From Aquibacillus sediminis (lineage in GTDB: Bacteria; Bacillota; Bacilli; Bacillales; Amphibacillaceae), in the NCBI RefSeq assembly GCF_005870085.1, contig NZ_SZNM01000003.1, positions 248,001-312,000 of the forward strand: a DNA stretch of 64,000 bases. Direction: 5' to 3'. Position numbers and translations under genes: made by a program. The notes under the pieces were generated by a model. It had not been told where the DNA came from. It ran no database searches and saw nothing but the letters and a program-made list of their open reading frames with translations. Each line of letters starts with the position of its first letter. The first letter of the stretch is position 1. Positions 1 through 8,747 of the stretch are shown one piece after another.

Positions 1-78
1 AGATGACGTAAGCGGTGCAATCGGTACTTTGCTCTTTTCGGCTTCGATAATGCTAGCTACTGCTTTTTCAATATCCAT
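1..78 (-). CDS. 2-keto-4-pentenoate hydratase / 4-oxalocrotonate decarboxylase family, N-terminus only
   Basis: The gene runs off the left edge; only the first 26 codons are present. The start is the ATG at 76-78, with an AAGGAG ribosome binding site eight bases upstream. The visible peptide begins MDIEKAVASIIEAEKSK and continues with a PIAPLTS segment, which resembles the family N-terminus (a helix followed by P-L-S/T before the conserved DAY-Q region). Members hydrate 2-hydroxypenta-2,4-dienoate or decarboxylate 4-oxalocrotonate, the steps that follow ring-cleavage-product hydrolysis. That suits its place as the distal gene of the reductase-hydrolase operon, 23 bases after the reductase stop. 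The assignment rests on a short stretch plus context, so which enzyme of the superfamily it is cannot be said. Confidence 0.5.
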   Translation of the reverse strand, partial: MDIEKAVASIIEAEKSKVPIAPLTSS

Positions 79-101
79 GCATCATTCTCCTTGTATCAAA
101 G

Positions 102-587
102 TTAGATGGTGCTATTGACTTCCACCTGTTTTTCTAAATTGCGATAACGACCACCAGCAAAAATTAACGGTTCCCCATCTTGGGTGCGAATGTCTGTGAC
201 GCTTCCGACAAGCAGGGTATGGTCGCCTTCCACATGTTCCGAAACCACTTCACAAGAAATTTGAGCAATCGCATTTGGAATAACAGGTAAGCCGTCAAGG
301 TACGAATAATCTAATTCTTCCGTTCGTTTATTCTTCGAAGCAAAGAAATCTGCTACATCCTTTTGGTGTTCATTTAAAATATTAACGGAATAACTTTGTG
401 TTTGTTGGATTCTTTTTAGTGTATTTGCCCCTTCCTTAACGGAAATAACAACTAGCTTCGGATCGAGTGACACAGACATGAACGCATTGGCGGTCATGCC
501 ATGAACAGTACCATTCTGCTCAGTTGCAACAATCGTAACACCAGTGGAAAACTTCCCCATCGCATCTCTAAACAGACGATCATCCAT
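102..587 (-). CDS. Flavin reductase (HpaC-like), small component of a two-component monooxygenase
   Basis: This 161-residue protein has the flavin-reductase split-barrel pattern: an N-terminal FRDAMGKFSTGVTIV segment, then MTANAFMSVSLDPKLVVISV, which contacts flavin and pyrimidine nucleotide in the family, and a C-terminal GDHTLLVGSV...PLIFAGGRYRNL. Such enzymes use NAD(P)H to reduce FMN or FAD, and the free reduced flavin diffuses to an oxygenase partner. The natural partner here is the acyl-CoA-dehydrogenase-fold monooxygenase at 5524-6714. The start is the ATG at 585-587, with AAGGAGG eight bases upstream; a longer in-frame extension reaches into the preceding hydrolase gene and has no ribosome binding site. 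The stop of the preceding hydrolase lies only 13 bases upstream, so the two are probably co-transcribed. Confidence 0.9.
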   Translation of the reverse strand: MDDRLFRDAMGKFSTGVTIVATEQNGTVHGMTANAFMSVSLDPKLVVISVKEGANTLKRIQQTQSYSVNILNEHQKDVADFFASKNKRTEELDYSYLDGLPVIPNAIAQISCEVVSEHVEGDHTLLVGSVTDIRTQDGEPLIFAGGRYRNLEKQVEVNSTI

Positions 588-600
588 TTTTACATCCTCC

Positions 601-1440
601 TTAGATAGATTCAGAAAAAAATTGTTGAACCAAACTGTTAAAACTATCTTTTTTCTCAATTTGTGTCCAATGCCCACATTGGGAATAAACATGAAGTTGT
701 GCATTAGGCAAATGCGACAGTAGATAGTAGCTTGATTCAACCGAACATACACGATCATCCCGTCCATGTACTAACATTACTGGATGAGTGATTCGATTAA
801 GTGCTGTGATAGGTACTGGCACCGCCTTGGTTGCGAAAATTGAATCATTGGAGCGCTGTACTTCAGGTTTCATTGCTGTCTCATAACGAACATCTGTCAA
901 TTTATCAATTTCTGGCTTTAGTTTTTCAAAGTCATAGACAAACCAGCTCATAATTTGGCGTAATTTTTTTGGTGTCGGATTGTCGTAAAACCCTTTTGCA
1001 CGTCCTAATTCAGGTGTAAGCTTCGTATTTGGTGTTCCACCTGGTCCCATTAAAATAACTCTATTAAATCGCTCTGGATGTTCAATTAATAACTCCTGGG
1101 CAATCGAACAACCTAATGAGTTACCGACCACATGCGCTTTATCAATCCCCAACTCATCTAATAGCGCTACCGCTTGGTCTACCCAAAGTTCTGTCCATGC
1201 TTGGCGATTTTTTGGTAGAGGCTCAGGATGACTGCTTTGTCCAAAGCCTAATAAATCCGGAGCAATACAGTCGTAGTTCTCTCCACAAGCTTGTAATGCA
1301 TAGCGCCAATTCACCCAAGCCGTAACCCCTGGGCCTGATCCATGTAAAAACAAGATAGCTTCTTTATTTCCTTCACCAGTCCGATTAACAAACGTTTCGA
1401 AATCTCCTGTTTTAACTACTGTTTCATTAATTTCTACCAT
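601..1440 (-). CDS. Meta-cleavage-product hydrolase (alpha/beta hydrolase, BphD/HsaD/XylF type)
   Basis: This 279-residue alpha/beta hydrolase carries the oxyanion motif HGSGPG near residues 33-38, the nucleophile elbow GNSLG with Ser108, the acid in HGRDD near 229, and the general base in CGHW at His257. HGSGPG and CGHW are characteristic of C-C bond hydrolases acting on the ring-fission products of extradiol dioxygenases. The start is the ATG at 1438-1440, preceded by AAGGAGG; an upstream in-frame start at 1509 lacks a binding site. It is probably first in an operon with the flavin reductase and the hydratase-like gene. A second hydrolase of the same subtype lies at 7473-8318. The substrate cannot be deduced. 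Confidence 0.9.
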   Translation of the reverse strand: MVEINETVVKTGDFETFVNRTGEGNKEAILFLHGSGPGVTAWVNWRYALQACGENYDCIAPDLLGFGQSSHPEPLPKNRQAWTELWVDQAVALLDELGIDKAHVVGNSLGCSIAQELLIEHPERFNRVILMGPGGTPNTKLTPELGRAKGFYDNPTPKKLRQIMSWFVYDFEKLKPEIDKLTDVRYETAMKPEVQRSNDSIFATKAVPVPITALNRITHPVMLVHGRDDRVCSVESSYYLLSHLPNAQLHVYSQCGHWTQIEKKDSFNSLVQQFFSESI

Positions 1441-1714
1441 TGTATTTTCCTCCTTCAATTCTTCAGCATTTTTTAAAATTAACTCCCCACGTTTGGAAAG
1501 CGTTATCATTTAAAATGATTTTTTGCTAATTTCAAAGATCCTTTGCATGATGAATTTATCTTTAATACCATTGTAGAAATAGTTAAAGCTGGTTTCTAGA
1601 ATAAAAATGTTTTAATATTTAGAAAATTTATGTGGATTTTTATTGGTTTTTATTTATGGCTGTTTTTGCAAGGTTTGTTGCTTTTTAATGTCATAGTTGA
1701 TGGAAACCTCGACT

Positions 1715-2110
1715 TAGAACAAGACGAAAATTCAAGAAACGTGCATATCTAACTTAAAAATTGATCTTAATGTACACGAAAACTCAAGAAACGTGCACAT
1801 CTAGCTTAAAATTTGATCTTAATGTATACGAAAACTTTAGAAACGTGCACATCTAGCTTAAAAATTGACCTTAATGTACACGAAAACTTAAGAAACGTGC
1901 ACATCTAGCTTAAAATTTGATCTTAATGTACACGAAAACTCAAGAAACGTGCACATCTAGCTTAAAATTTGATCTTAATGTACACGAAAACTCAAGAAAC
2001 GTGCACATCTAGCTTAAAATTTGATCTTAATGTACACGAAAACTTAAGAAACGTGCACATCTAGCTTAAAAATTGACCTTAATGTACACGAAAACTTAAG
2101 AAACGTGCAA
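1715..2110. repeat. 52-bp tandem repeat array (about 7.5 units)
   Basis: A core GTGCACAT recurs at exactly 52-base spacing at 1741, 1793, 1845, 1897, 1949, 2001, 2053 and 2105, within a unit containing CACGAAAACTCAAGAAAC and ATCTAGCTTAAAATTTGATC. Units differ at only a few positions. The array fills most of the spacer 1441-2262 between the hydrolase start and the regulator stop. There are no unique spacers between repeats, so it is not a CRISPR, and 52 is not a multiple of three. A degenerate further unit appears near 2156-2185. Function unknown. Confidence 0.9.
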
Positions 2111-2262
2111 ATTAGCAGGGAGTTTCGCCTCAAATACAGACGGACACTAGTTAATTGTACACACCTAGCTTAAAAATTCGATGAATATGAGTAATTATTT
2201 TGAGCTACGTCGGAGTCTATTTTTATTCTGTCGCTGACAGCCGTAACCAATTTGCATTCACC

Positions 2263-4134
2263 CTATATCTCCAACTCATTCAATGCAAGCAGCGAATCTA
2301 GTATTAACAACAGTTGATAACTTTGTGATGGATCCCGTAAGTCTTTGTCAATCAATTTTTCAATTTTGTTTTTTCGATAGGTTAATCCACTCATAGACAA
2401 GGAAAGGTCGTCCATCGTTTGGTGTAGATTTCCACCATTGGATAAAAAAACATAAAGTGTTTTAATTAATTCCATACACTTGGGATCGTCAGGTTGAAAC
2501 AGTGGTCCTAATTCTTTTTTAGCAATTTCTTTAATAACTTTTGTATTTTCAGAGTTAATGAGCACACCTAGTATGCCTAGGTCTTCATAAGCTGTAACCT
2601 TTCGTCTATCGGAAACTCGTAAAGCAATTAAAGCTTTTTCCATAAATTTTGTCGCTTCCGCTATATTGTTTGATTGATTACTAATTCCAATTTTATAGAC
2701 ATTTGTTTTGAAGGTACTTTGTAGGTGATCATGGAGTTTTTCTAACAGGTGGATAAGTTGTTTCTTATCTTTGGTAGTTGCAGGGAGTAGCATTGTTATA
2801 TATTCATCATAACGACCAATTAGCGCTTCATATCCTTGAATATCCAGATATTTAGAGATTGTTTCTAACAAATGTTCTTCGTGACTCTTCAGTCGATTTA
2901 CCGATAAAGCCTGTTCATAATCAAGTACTGCAATATAATAACTATCTTCAAAATCGATCCCCATGTAGCGACCACGATTAACAATTTCCTCTTTAGAGGC
3001 CCATTCTCCTAACAAAATTTGTTCCAAGAAATTCCCTTTCAATTCTTCTAGCGCTTCAAAGCTCGTTTTTTCATTTAATAAGATCAAGGATGCTGCATTA
3101 GCGGCTCGCTCAATGAACATCGAATCATTGTCAGAGCTACTAAGACTCTCCTCCATATATCCGAAAGAGCAATAACCGATAATTTTCTTTTGTACATAAA
3201 TTGGGGTAATCATCCTTGTTTGATTTTCCGTTTTAACTAGCTCTGTTTTTTTAAATAAAGGAAGCATATTATCGATGCGATTTTTTTCTACTAAATTCTC
3301 TTTTAAATCCTTGTTCAGCTCCTCATATTGTTGATCCGTCATTCCTGAACATGCAATATGTTGAAAACTCAGATCCTCAATCATTACTGGAATCGAGAGT
3401 GATTTATAAACAATTGACGCAATATCATGTAGATTACTTCCATTCGAAATACTCTCGGTTAACATTTTATGAAACCTTGAGACCTTTTCCATATTATTGC
3501 GCTCTTCTAATAATTGCTCATACGTATATTCTAACTCTTCCACAATCGTTTTTTCGTGATGGTATCCCAGTTCTTCTTGGATTTCACTTCCCCAATCCTC
3601 TTCATACTTCATTTCGAAGATGCATTCGTCATCCCCTTGGCCGATACAACTCGTTTCTTTCACAATGATCGTTGCATTACAAACTTTAGACATATACCCG
3701 CTCGCATATCCTGTTAATGTGTGGCATACTGGATGATCAGCTAATCCATGATGGTTAATGTGTTGGTGGCCCTCAAATGAGTCAATCCACTTTCCTTTAG
3801 CCGTAATCGATTTGATATTTTGGGAATCTTTCTTTTCGATTTGACGCTCTGATTCAATATCACGTATATGACCGGTGCTTAAATGTAACAAAGAAGCCTG
3901 TTTAATTAAGTAATCAATCGAGGTGCTTACTTTCATCGCTTCAGCTGCATCATTCGCTCCTAATCGCCAACCATACCGAAATAAAAAACCTCTTATTCGT
4001 TTTGCACCCATATTTTCTATTAATTCTTTTCGTAACAGACCAAACGCTTCCGTAGTGGATAAAATTCGCTTGCTGTTACCAGCATTATACGGATCGTTTA
4101 GTAAATCTGTTGAGTTTTTCAATCTCTCATTCAC
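2263..4134 (-). CDS. Aromatic-pathway activator: XylR_N + V4R sensor with PucR/CdaR-type C-terminal HTH
   Basis: This protein of about 620 residues has a modular build. Residues 25-105 resemble the XylR N-terminal sensor. Residues 130-180 form a V4R domain (DHPVCHTLTGYASGY, then CIGQGDDECIFEMK), which in XylR/DmpR binds phenolic effectors and Zn. A coiled-coil linker follows near 185-225, then a GAF-like section to about 370, a CdaR GGDEF-like segment, and a terminal PucR-type HTH (NLHQTMDDLSLSMSGLTYRKNKIEKL). This V4R-plus-PucR-HTH layout is the sigma-54-independent Gram-positive counterpart of XylR. The start is uncertain: GTG at 4132-4134 has little binding site, whereas TTG at 4120-4122 has GAGGTG nine bases upstream and would give 619 residues. 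It probably activates the flanking ring-cleavage genes. Confidence 0.88.
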   Translation of the reverse strand: MNERLKNSTDLLNDPYNAGNSKRILSTTEAFGLLRKELIENMGAKRIRGFLFRYGWRLGANDAAEAMKVSTSIDYLIKQASLLHLSTGHIRDIESERQIEKKDSQNIKSITAKGKWIDSFEGHQHINHHGLADHPVCHTLTGYASGYMSKVCNATIIVKETSCIGQGDDECIFEMKYEEDWGSEIQEELGYHHEKTIVEELEYTYEQLLEERNNMEKVSRFHKMLTESISNGSNLHDIASIVYKSLSIPVMIEDLSFQHIACSGMTDQQYEELNKDLKENLVEKNRIDNMLPLFKKTELVKTENQTRMITPIYVQKKIIGYCSFGYMEESLSSSDNDSMFIERAANAASLILLNEKTSFEALEELKGNFLEQILLGEWASKEEIVNRGRYMGIDFEDSYYIAVLDYEQALSVNRLKSHEEHLLETISKYLDIQGYEALIGRYDEYITMLLPATTKDKKQLIHLLEKLHDHLQSTFKTNVYKIGISNQSNNIAEATKFMEKALIALRVSDRRKVTAYEDLGILGVLINSENTKVIKEIAKKELGPLFQPDDPKCMELIKTLYVFLSNGGNLHQTMDDLSLSMSGLTYRKNKIEKLIDKDLRDPSQSYQLLLILDSLLALNELEI

Positions 4135-4362
4135 CTCACTACTAACGCGAATTTTTCACTCGTGTAAAAGGCATGCCTGGGAATAAATGCTTAGGATCGA
4201 GTTAGCGAATTACGGAGGTGACAGATCTCTCTAGATTTAGCATTGGGGCAGGATCCAAGCACAAGCATATTCTTTCATTCCTTATCGGCATGCCTTTATA
4301 TAGATTGAGTATTGTTAATGTTCAGGATTTTACCTGACACAACTAGACTTTGCAGACACTTT

Positions 4363-5316
4363 CTAAGCTTTAATTGTAGGGTTATTCTCACGTTTCGTAT
4401 CCATTTGATCTCCCCAGTAGGTGAAACCAACATCCATTTCATCAAGCGTCCATTCGATTGGCTCCCAATCTGGTTCAAATATTAAATAACCACCTGTAAA
4501 CAGTTCAACCCTTAAGCCGCTTCCAGGGTCCTCTACATATATATACATCGCTTGAGAAATGCCATGTTTACCTGGCCCCTTGAAGGAAATCCCGTTTTCA
4601 GATAAAATATCGGCTGCTCTCAATAAATCTTGGGCATCATCCAACCAATAAGAAATGTGGTGTATTTGATTCTCTGTAGGAGAGGTTGGATCGAAACTAA
4701 CAGCAATGTCATGCACAAGATTCGTAACACTTAACCAGCTACCAGCATAAGAATTGTCTGGTGCCTTAATATATTCACGTAAATTAAATCCAAGTTTTTC
4801 CATTAAATAATCTGTGATCGCCTTCGCATCATAGGAAGACAAAATATTAACATGATCAATTCTACGTGGAGAGATGCCTTTACGCCAAGATTTATATGTC
4901 TGATTTTTCAAGACAGAGCGACGATCCTCATCTGGCTGTGTCTTTTCCATTTCATAATAGATTTCAAACGTATGTTTACTAGGCAATTGAAAACGAATCG
5001 CACTTCCTTGTCCAGCTTCTTCACCTTCCTTGACCCACGTCACATCGGTACCAGCAAACTCCAGTAACTCTGCAAACTTTTCGACATCCTCTGCTCGTTT
5101 CGCTTTCCAAGCTATATGGTCAACCCGCGATTCACTACCTTCACGAATGGCAAGAGTATGATGCTCAAAATCCCCCCACGCACGTAGGTAGACAACACCA
5201 TCTTTTACTTCTGTTTCCTCTAACCCTACAACCTCTTTAAAGAAAACAAGTGACTTCTTAAGGTCCGTTGTTACAAGGCCAACATGACCTAATTTAGCTA
5301 ATTCTGGTGTACTCAT
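4363..5316 (-). CDS. Extradiol ring-cleavage dioxygenase (catechol 2,3-dioxygenase type, VOC fold)
   Basis: This 317-residue two-domain vicinal-oxygen-chelate protein has the type I extradiol ligand set: His155 in RIDHVNIL, His220 in IHHISYW, and Glu271 in LRVELFTGGY, with the family signature region YIYVEDPGSGLRVELF. Enzymes of this class cleave catechols next to the diol using Fe(II) and O2, giving 2-hydroxymuconate-semialdehyde-type products that the neighbouring hydrolases would split. The start ATG at 5314-5316 is preceded by GGAGG. It stands between the activator and the monooxygenase, about 200 bases from each, so it may have its own promoter. Whether it prefers catechol or a substituted/bicyclic catechol (BphC/HsaC-like) is not clear from the sequence. 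Confidence 0.93.
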   Translation of the reverse strand: MSTPELAKLGHVGLVTTDLKKSLVFFKEVVGLEETEVKDGVVYLRAWGDFEHHTLAIREGSESRVDHIAWKAKRAEDVEKFAELLEFAGTDVTWVKEGEEAGQGSAIRFQLPSKHTFEIYYEMEKTQPDEDRRSVLKNQTYKSWRKGISPRRIDHVNILSSYDAKAITDYLMEKLGFNLREYIKAPDNSYAGSWLSVTNLVHDIAVSFDPTSPTENQIHHISYWLDDAQDLLRAADILSENGISFKGPGKHGISQAMYIYVEDPGSGLRVELFTGGYLIFEPDWEPIEWTLDEMDVGFTYWGDQMDTKRENNPTIKA

Positions 5317-5523
5317 ACAAATCCCTCCTAAAATTAAGCGTTTTCATTTATTTTTAATTCAATTACTAAACACAATATATACTGACAATTCCATTTTTCT
5401 GCGAAATTATTCTTGGAGATAAACTAATAATGACTTACATAAGAGGCATCATTTCTATAGCTGATTATGATGATGAGAAGTGATTTTACTAGGATGTAGT
5501 GAAGTTCGTTTATTTTTAGTTGA

Positions 5524-6714
5524 TTATAAGAAATAGGTGTTAGGTTCTTGGCCACAAAGTACTCTTCCATATGTTTCAACAAGACTGGAAGGTGTAATAA
5601 ACCCGTGTAAATGCATCGTCATGAAATCACGGTAGACACGTTGAAGTGGATTGGTGTTATAAGCAAATCGAGATCCTGCACCTGCGACAAGTAATTCGAT
5701 CGCTTCCTTACAGAGCTGGTTGACATAACCAAAATCTGCTTTCACTCGAACGACTTCATCTGTCGTCATGGTTTTCCCTTCCGCCGCATAGTTGTCTAGC
5801 ATATCTACCGCACGGAATAAGTGAAGTTCGGCAGAGTCAATTTTCAATTGAGCATTCGCTATTTGAAAATGGGTAACGGCAGCTTCCGATTGTTTATTAT
5901 AGAATGTATTTCCAATGTGAGACCTTTCTACTGTTTTCATTTGCAAATCCATTGCCGCTTTAGCCAACCCTAATGCTGGCGCTACAATAGATAGTGTCAA
6001 CGCTGGAACAAATGGTGTACGATAAACGGCAATTTCCTTCAACTCTTCTGCCGTATAGTGTCCAAACCTTGCTAGTCGGTCTAACGATACTCGATGTTCC
6101 GGTACAAACACATTCTTCAAAGATACACTGTTACTGGCAGAGCCTCTCAGTCCCATTACATCCCAATCATCATGAATATACGCTTCATCACTTGGGACAA
6201 TGATAATTGCCATTTCGACTTCACCGTTTTCATCTTCTAAAGGTACCCCAAAGTATAACCAATCTGCATGGCGGCACCCGGAGACAAATGGCCATTTAGC
6301 TTCCTTAATAAAGTAGCCTCCGTCCACCTTTTCCATATCTATGGTGATTGGCTTAAAGTTACCAGCTAGCACTGCATCTTGCTTCACAAAAATTTCATCC
6401 AGTGCTTGTTTTCCAAATACATAAGATGCCATGAATCCTCTAATATTTGTTAACGATACGAACCATGCCGTAGAGCCACATCCACGTGCAATCTCTGTTG
6501 TCACCTCTGTAAAAGTTCTAAAGTTTTCTTGGAATCCACCATACATTTTCGGTTGGAATACATTAATAATCCCATTTCGTTTTAAATCCTCGATCGTTGC
6601 ATCTGGCATTTTACCTAATTCTTCTGTTTCCTCAGCTCGTTCACGCAATTTAGGAATAAGTGCATGTGCCTTGTTAACTAATTCTTCACGGACTGTGACT
6701 GTTTCTTTACTCAA
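5524..6714 (-). CDS. Acyl-CoA-dehydrogenase-fold flavin monooxygenase (HsaA / HPA-hydroxylase C2 type)
   Basis: This 396-residue protein has the acyl-CoA dehydrogenase fold but not the CoA-dehydrogenase catalytic pattern: an N-terminal helical domain (FQPKMYGGFQENFRTF), GCGSTAWFVSL, a beta-domain segment with PFVSGCRHADWLYFG, GLRGSASNSVSLKNVFVPEH, and a C-terminal helical domain ending LQRVYRDFMTMHLHGF. These features fit group D two-component monooxygenases such as HsaA and p-hydroxyphenylacetate hydroxylase C2, which use reduced flavin supplied by a partner reductase to hydroxylate phenols to catechols. The start is most likely TTG at 6712-6714, seven bases after GGGAGG; a TTG at 6741 lies upstream of that binding site. 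With the extradiol enzyme it makes a hydroxylate-then-cleave pair. Confidence 0.85.
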   Translation of the reverse strand: MSKETVTVREELVNKAHALIPKLRERAEETEELGKMPDATIEDLKRNGIINVFQPKMYGGFQENFRTFTEVTTEIARGCGSTAWFVSLTNIRGFMASYVFGKQALDEIFVKQDAVLAGNFKPITIDMEKVDGGYFIKEAKWPFVSGCRHADWLYFGVPLEDENGEVEMAIIIVPSDEAYIHDDWDVMGLRGSASNSVSLKNVFVPEHRVSLDRLARFGHYTAEELKEIAVYRTPFVPALTLSIVAPALGLAKAAMDLQMKTVERSHIGNTFYNKQSEAAVTHFQIANAQLKIDSAELHLFRAVDMLDNYAAEGKTMTTDEVVRVKADFGYVNQLCKEAIELLVAGAGSRFAYNTNPLQRVYRDFMTMHLHGFITPSSLVETYGRVLCGQEPNTYFL

Positions 6715-6752
6715 AGAAATTCCTCCCTTTTTGTTTTTCAATTCGCTTTAGT

Positions 6753-7385
6753 CTACTCCAATGCCATCATTTTCTTTTTCACATGTTTGGCGACTCTTTC
6801 CATATGTTTTTCCATTACCGACCTCGCCATCGCGCTGTCTCTTTCTACTAAACTGTTATAAATCATCCAATGTTCTATATGGGATCGCTTTCTCGCTTCG
6901 CCTGCAAATAAATCATGTGGACTGCTCACATAATTCAAGTAATCCCAATATTCTTTCGTAATTTCGAGCATATATTTCAACCCTGAAGCATGCAAAATCA
7001 CGGTATGGAATTCGATATTTAACTCTGCATATTGGTCATAAGGCAGTGTTTCATCTTCCATTTGATAAAGTAGTTCCTCTAAATATGCGAGTTTTTCCTC
7101 ACTTATTGTTAATGCTGCATGGGAAGTCATCAGCGCATCAATCGTTGCACATATAAGCATCTTCTCATAAACTTCTTGTGGATCTGGTTGTTTCACAAAC
7201 ACACCAACTTGCGGTACGATCGTTATATATCCTTCTTGTTCCAATCTTCTAAGTGCTTTATTGACTGGAGTACGGCTAATGTTTAATGTCTTGGTAATAT
7301 TGTTAACATTAATCGCTTCTTCCCGACTCCAGTCCCCTTGTAAAATATTCTCTTTAATATATTTGTAAGCTGCTTCTATTTTCAT
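6753..7385 (-). CDS. GntR-family transcriptional regulator, FadR/FCD subgroup
   Basis: An N-terminal winged HTH of about 65 residues (INVNNITKTLNISRTPVNKALRRLEQEGYI, then a VPQVGVFVKQ wing) is followed by an all-helical FCD ligand-binding domain with the usual metal/ligand residues spread over YAELNIEFHTVIL and HIEHWMIYNSL. FCD regulators commonly repress catabolic operons and are released by a pathway acid. The start chosen is ATG at 7383-7385, nine bases after AGGTG, giving 210 residues; ATG at 7401-7403 is possible but has a poorer site. The gene lies between the distal hydrolase and the monooxygenase on the same strand, so it is probably a second, local control of the ring-cleavage genes. 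Confidence 0.87.
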   Translation of the reverse strand: MKIEAAYKYIKENILQGDWSREEAINVNNITKTLNISRTPVNKALRRLEQEGYITIVPQVGVFVKQPDPQEVYEKMLICATIDALMTSHAALTISEEKLAYLEELLYQMEDETLPYDQYAELNIEFHTVILHASGLKYMLEITKEYWDYLNYVSSPHDLFAGEARKRSHIEHWMIYNSLVERDSAMARSVMEKHMERVAKHVKKKMMALE

Positions 7386-7472
7386 ATTTTCTACACCTGT
7401 CATTCTTTTTTCTATCTATTTTACCAACCGTGTAAAAGAATAGAAAATTATACGTTGCTATTGAAGCTAGTT

Positions 7473-8318
7473 TTATAGTTCACCTAGAAAGAAGTCCTTA
7501 GTCAGCTTAATGAATCGATCTTTTTGCTCAATTTGTGCCCAATGGCCACAGCGTTTAAAAACATGTAATTGACTGTTTGGTATATAATCCATCATATATA
7601 AGCTACTTTCTAATGGAACGAAACGATCTTCTTTCCCATGAATGAGTAAAAATTCATTTTCCATCCGTTTCATCGCAGATGGCGGAACAGCTAAGTCAGC
7701 TAATGTTGCATTAGTAAAGGTTGCCTCATATGATTTACGAACCTCAGGTTGAAAAAACAGTTCCAATCTTTCTTGAACAATATCATCCAATTCATCTTCA
7801 ACCATTTGCTCATCGAATAAAAACCAGCGAAGTAAATTTTTGAATGATGCTGGATCTGGGTCTTTATGAAAGTTCTGTAATTTCATTAATTCTGGAGTTG
7901 GTTCAAATTTACCACCCCCAGCTCCCATTAAAATAATTTTGTCAAATCGTTCAGGAGCTTGCATCAACAAATGAAGAGAAATCACTCCCCCCAACGAGTT
8001 ACCTACTAAATGAGCTTTATCAATCTTCATTTCGTCCATCAAATTAATAATCTGATCAATTCTCTCTCTCAACCATTTAACACCATTATTCGGCGGATCA
8101 TCAGGATGTTCGGTGCGGCCAAACCCATAAAAGTCAGGAGCAACAACGTGAAATTTTTCTGTGAAAGCTGGTAAGACATGTTGCCAATTACTTTTACCAC
8201 TTACCCCTGGTCCACTGCCATGCAAAAAAATAATCGTATCAGAAGTTTTCTCACCACCTTCCATGATGTATGTGTTGTAATCCCCAGTTTGAACTGTCTT
8301 TGTTTGTATATCTCCCAT
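7473..8318 (-). CDS. Second meta-cleavage-product hydrolase (alpha/beta hydrolase)
   Basis: This 281-residue paralogue of the hydrolase at 601-1440 shares HGSGPG at about 33-38, GNSLGGV with Ser108, HGKEDRF near 229 and CGHWAQ with His259. The two align over their whole length but differ clearly in the lid region (about 135-200), which sets substrate range in this family. The start is ATG at 8316-8318, seven bases after GGGGTG; GTG at 8327 is disfavoured. It is the promoter-proximal gene of the minus-strand series, directly downstream of two palindromic operator-like sites. Two such hydrolases suggest that the island handles more than one ring-fission product, or that one copy acts on a side-chain ester or lactone. 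Confidence 0.88.
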   Translation of the reverse strand: MGDIQTKTVQTGDYNTYIMEGGEKTSDTIIFLHGSGPGVSGKSNWQHVLPAFTEKFHVVAPDFYGFGRTEHPDDPPNNGVKWLRERIDQIINLMDEMKIDKAHLVGNSLGGVISLHLLMQAPERFDKIILMGAGGGKFEPTPELMKLQNFHKDPDPASFKNLLRWFLFDEQMVEDELDDIVQERLELFFQPEVRKSYEATFTNATLADLAVPPSAMKRMENEFLLIHGKEDRFVPLESSLYMMDYIPNSQLHVFKRCGHWAQIEQKDRFIKLTKDFFLGEL

Positions 8319-8398
8319 GATACACACCCCACTATCATTATTTTTTATTTGTTAAGAAATAGTTTCACTTAACAATTCAGCGTCTAGTTCGATTCTTA

Positions 8399-8422
8399 CA
8401 CAAACTAAAATTTTAGTTTGTG
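8399..8422. promoter_or_regulatory. 24-bp perfect palindrome, likely operator
   Basis: Half-site CACAAACTAAAA is followed immediately by its exact reverse complement. It lies about 80 bases upstream of the hydrolase start at 8318. A second related, slightly imperfect palindrome follows at 8474-8493. This length, symmetry and position fit a dimeric TetR/MarR-type repressor site better than the short GntR consensus. Confidence 0.6.
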
Positions 8423-8473
8423 CAAAATAACGGTAAAAAACAGAAAAAAAGAAACTAGAAAACGCTTTCTTTT

Positions 8474-8493
8474 ACAACTATAATTTTAGTTGT
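8474..8493. promoter_or_regulatory. Second operator-like palindrome, half-site ACAACTA
   Basis: ACAACTA and TAGTTGT half-sites flank a six-base AT centre. The halves resemble the outer bases of the perfect palindrome 75 bases away, so one regulator may bind both. The remainder of 8319-8747 shows AT-rich promoter-like DNA but no gene. Confidence 0.5.
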
Positions 8494-8747
8494 TCTGTTA
8501 CGGTTTGTCAACATAATTCTGTAAATTCTGAATACTTTTGTGAGTATAGTTGCATAAAGAGCTTGCCATTGCCATAAGCTAAGCGTTTCCTCATTCCTTT
8601 AACGGTTTCTTATCATGCTCGCACAATTAATTTCTGCAACTTTTGTTTCTAACGTATTTTTCTTGCCTGATTATGAAAAGATTTAAATAGAGCTTAGAAC
8701 AGGATTACATCGTTAAGATGCTGCAACAATAGAGAGTTGGTGATCTT

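Noticed and set aside
1715-2110. CRISPR-like array
   Set aside because: Units are contiguous 52-bp tandem copies without unique spacers and no cas gene is nearby; the same holds for the arrays at 14.2, 19.1 and 34.4 kb.
4135-4362. Inverted GGCATGCC repeats (about 4168 and 4289) as a regulatory dyad
   Set aside because: The eight-base core is itself palindromic and the two copies are 120 bases apart in a short spacer, so significance is low.
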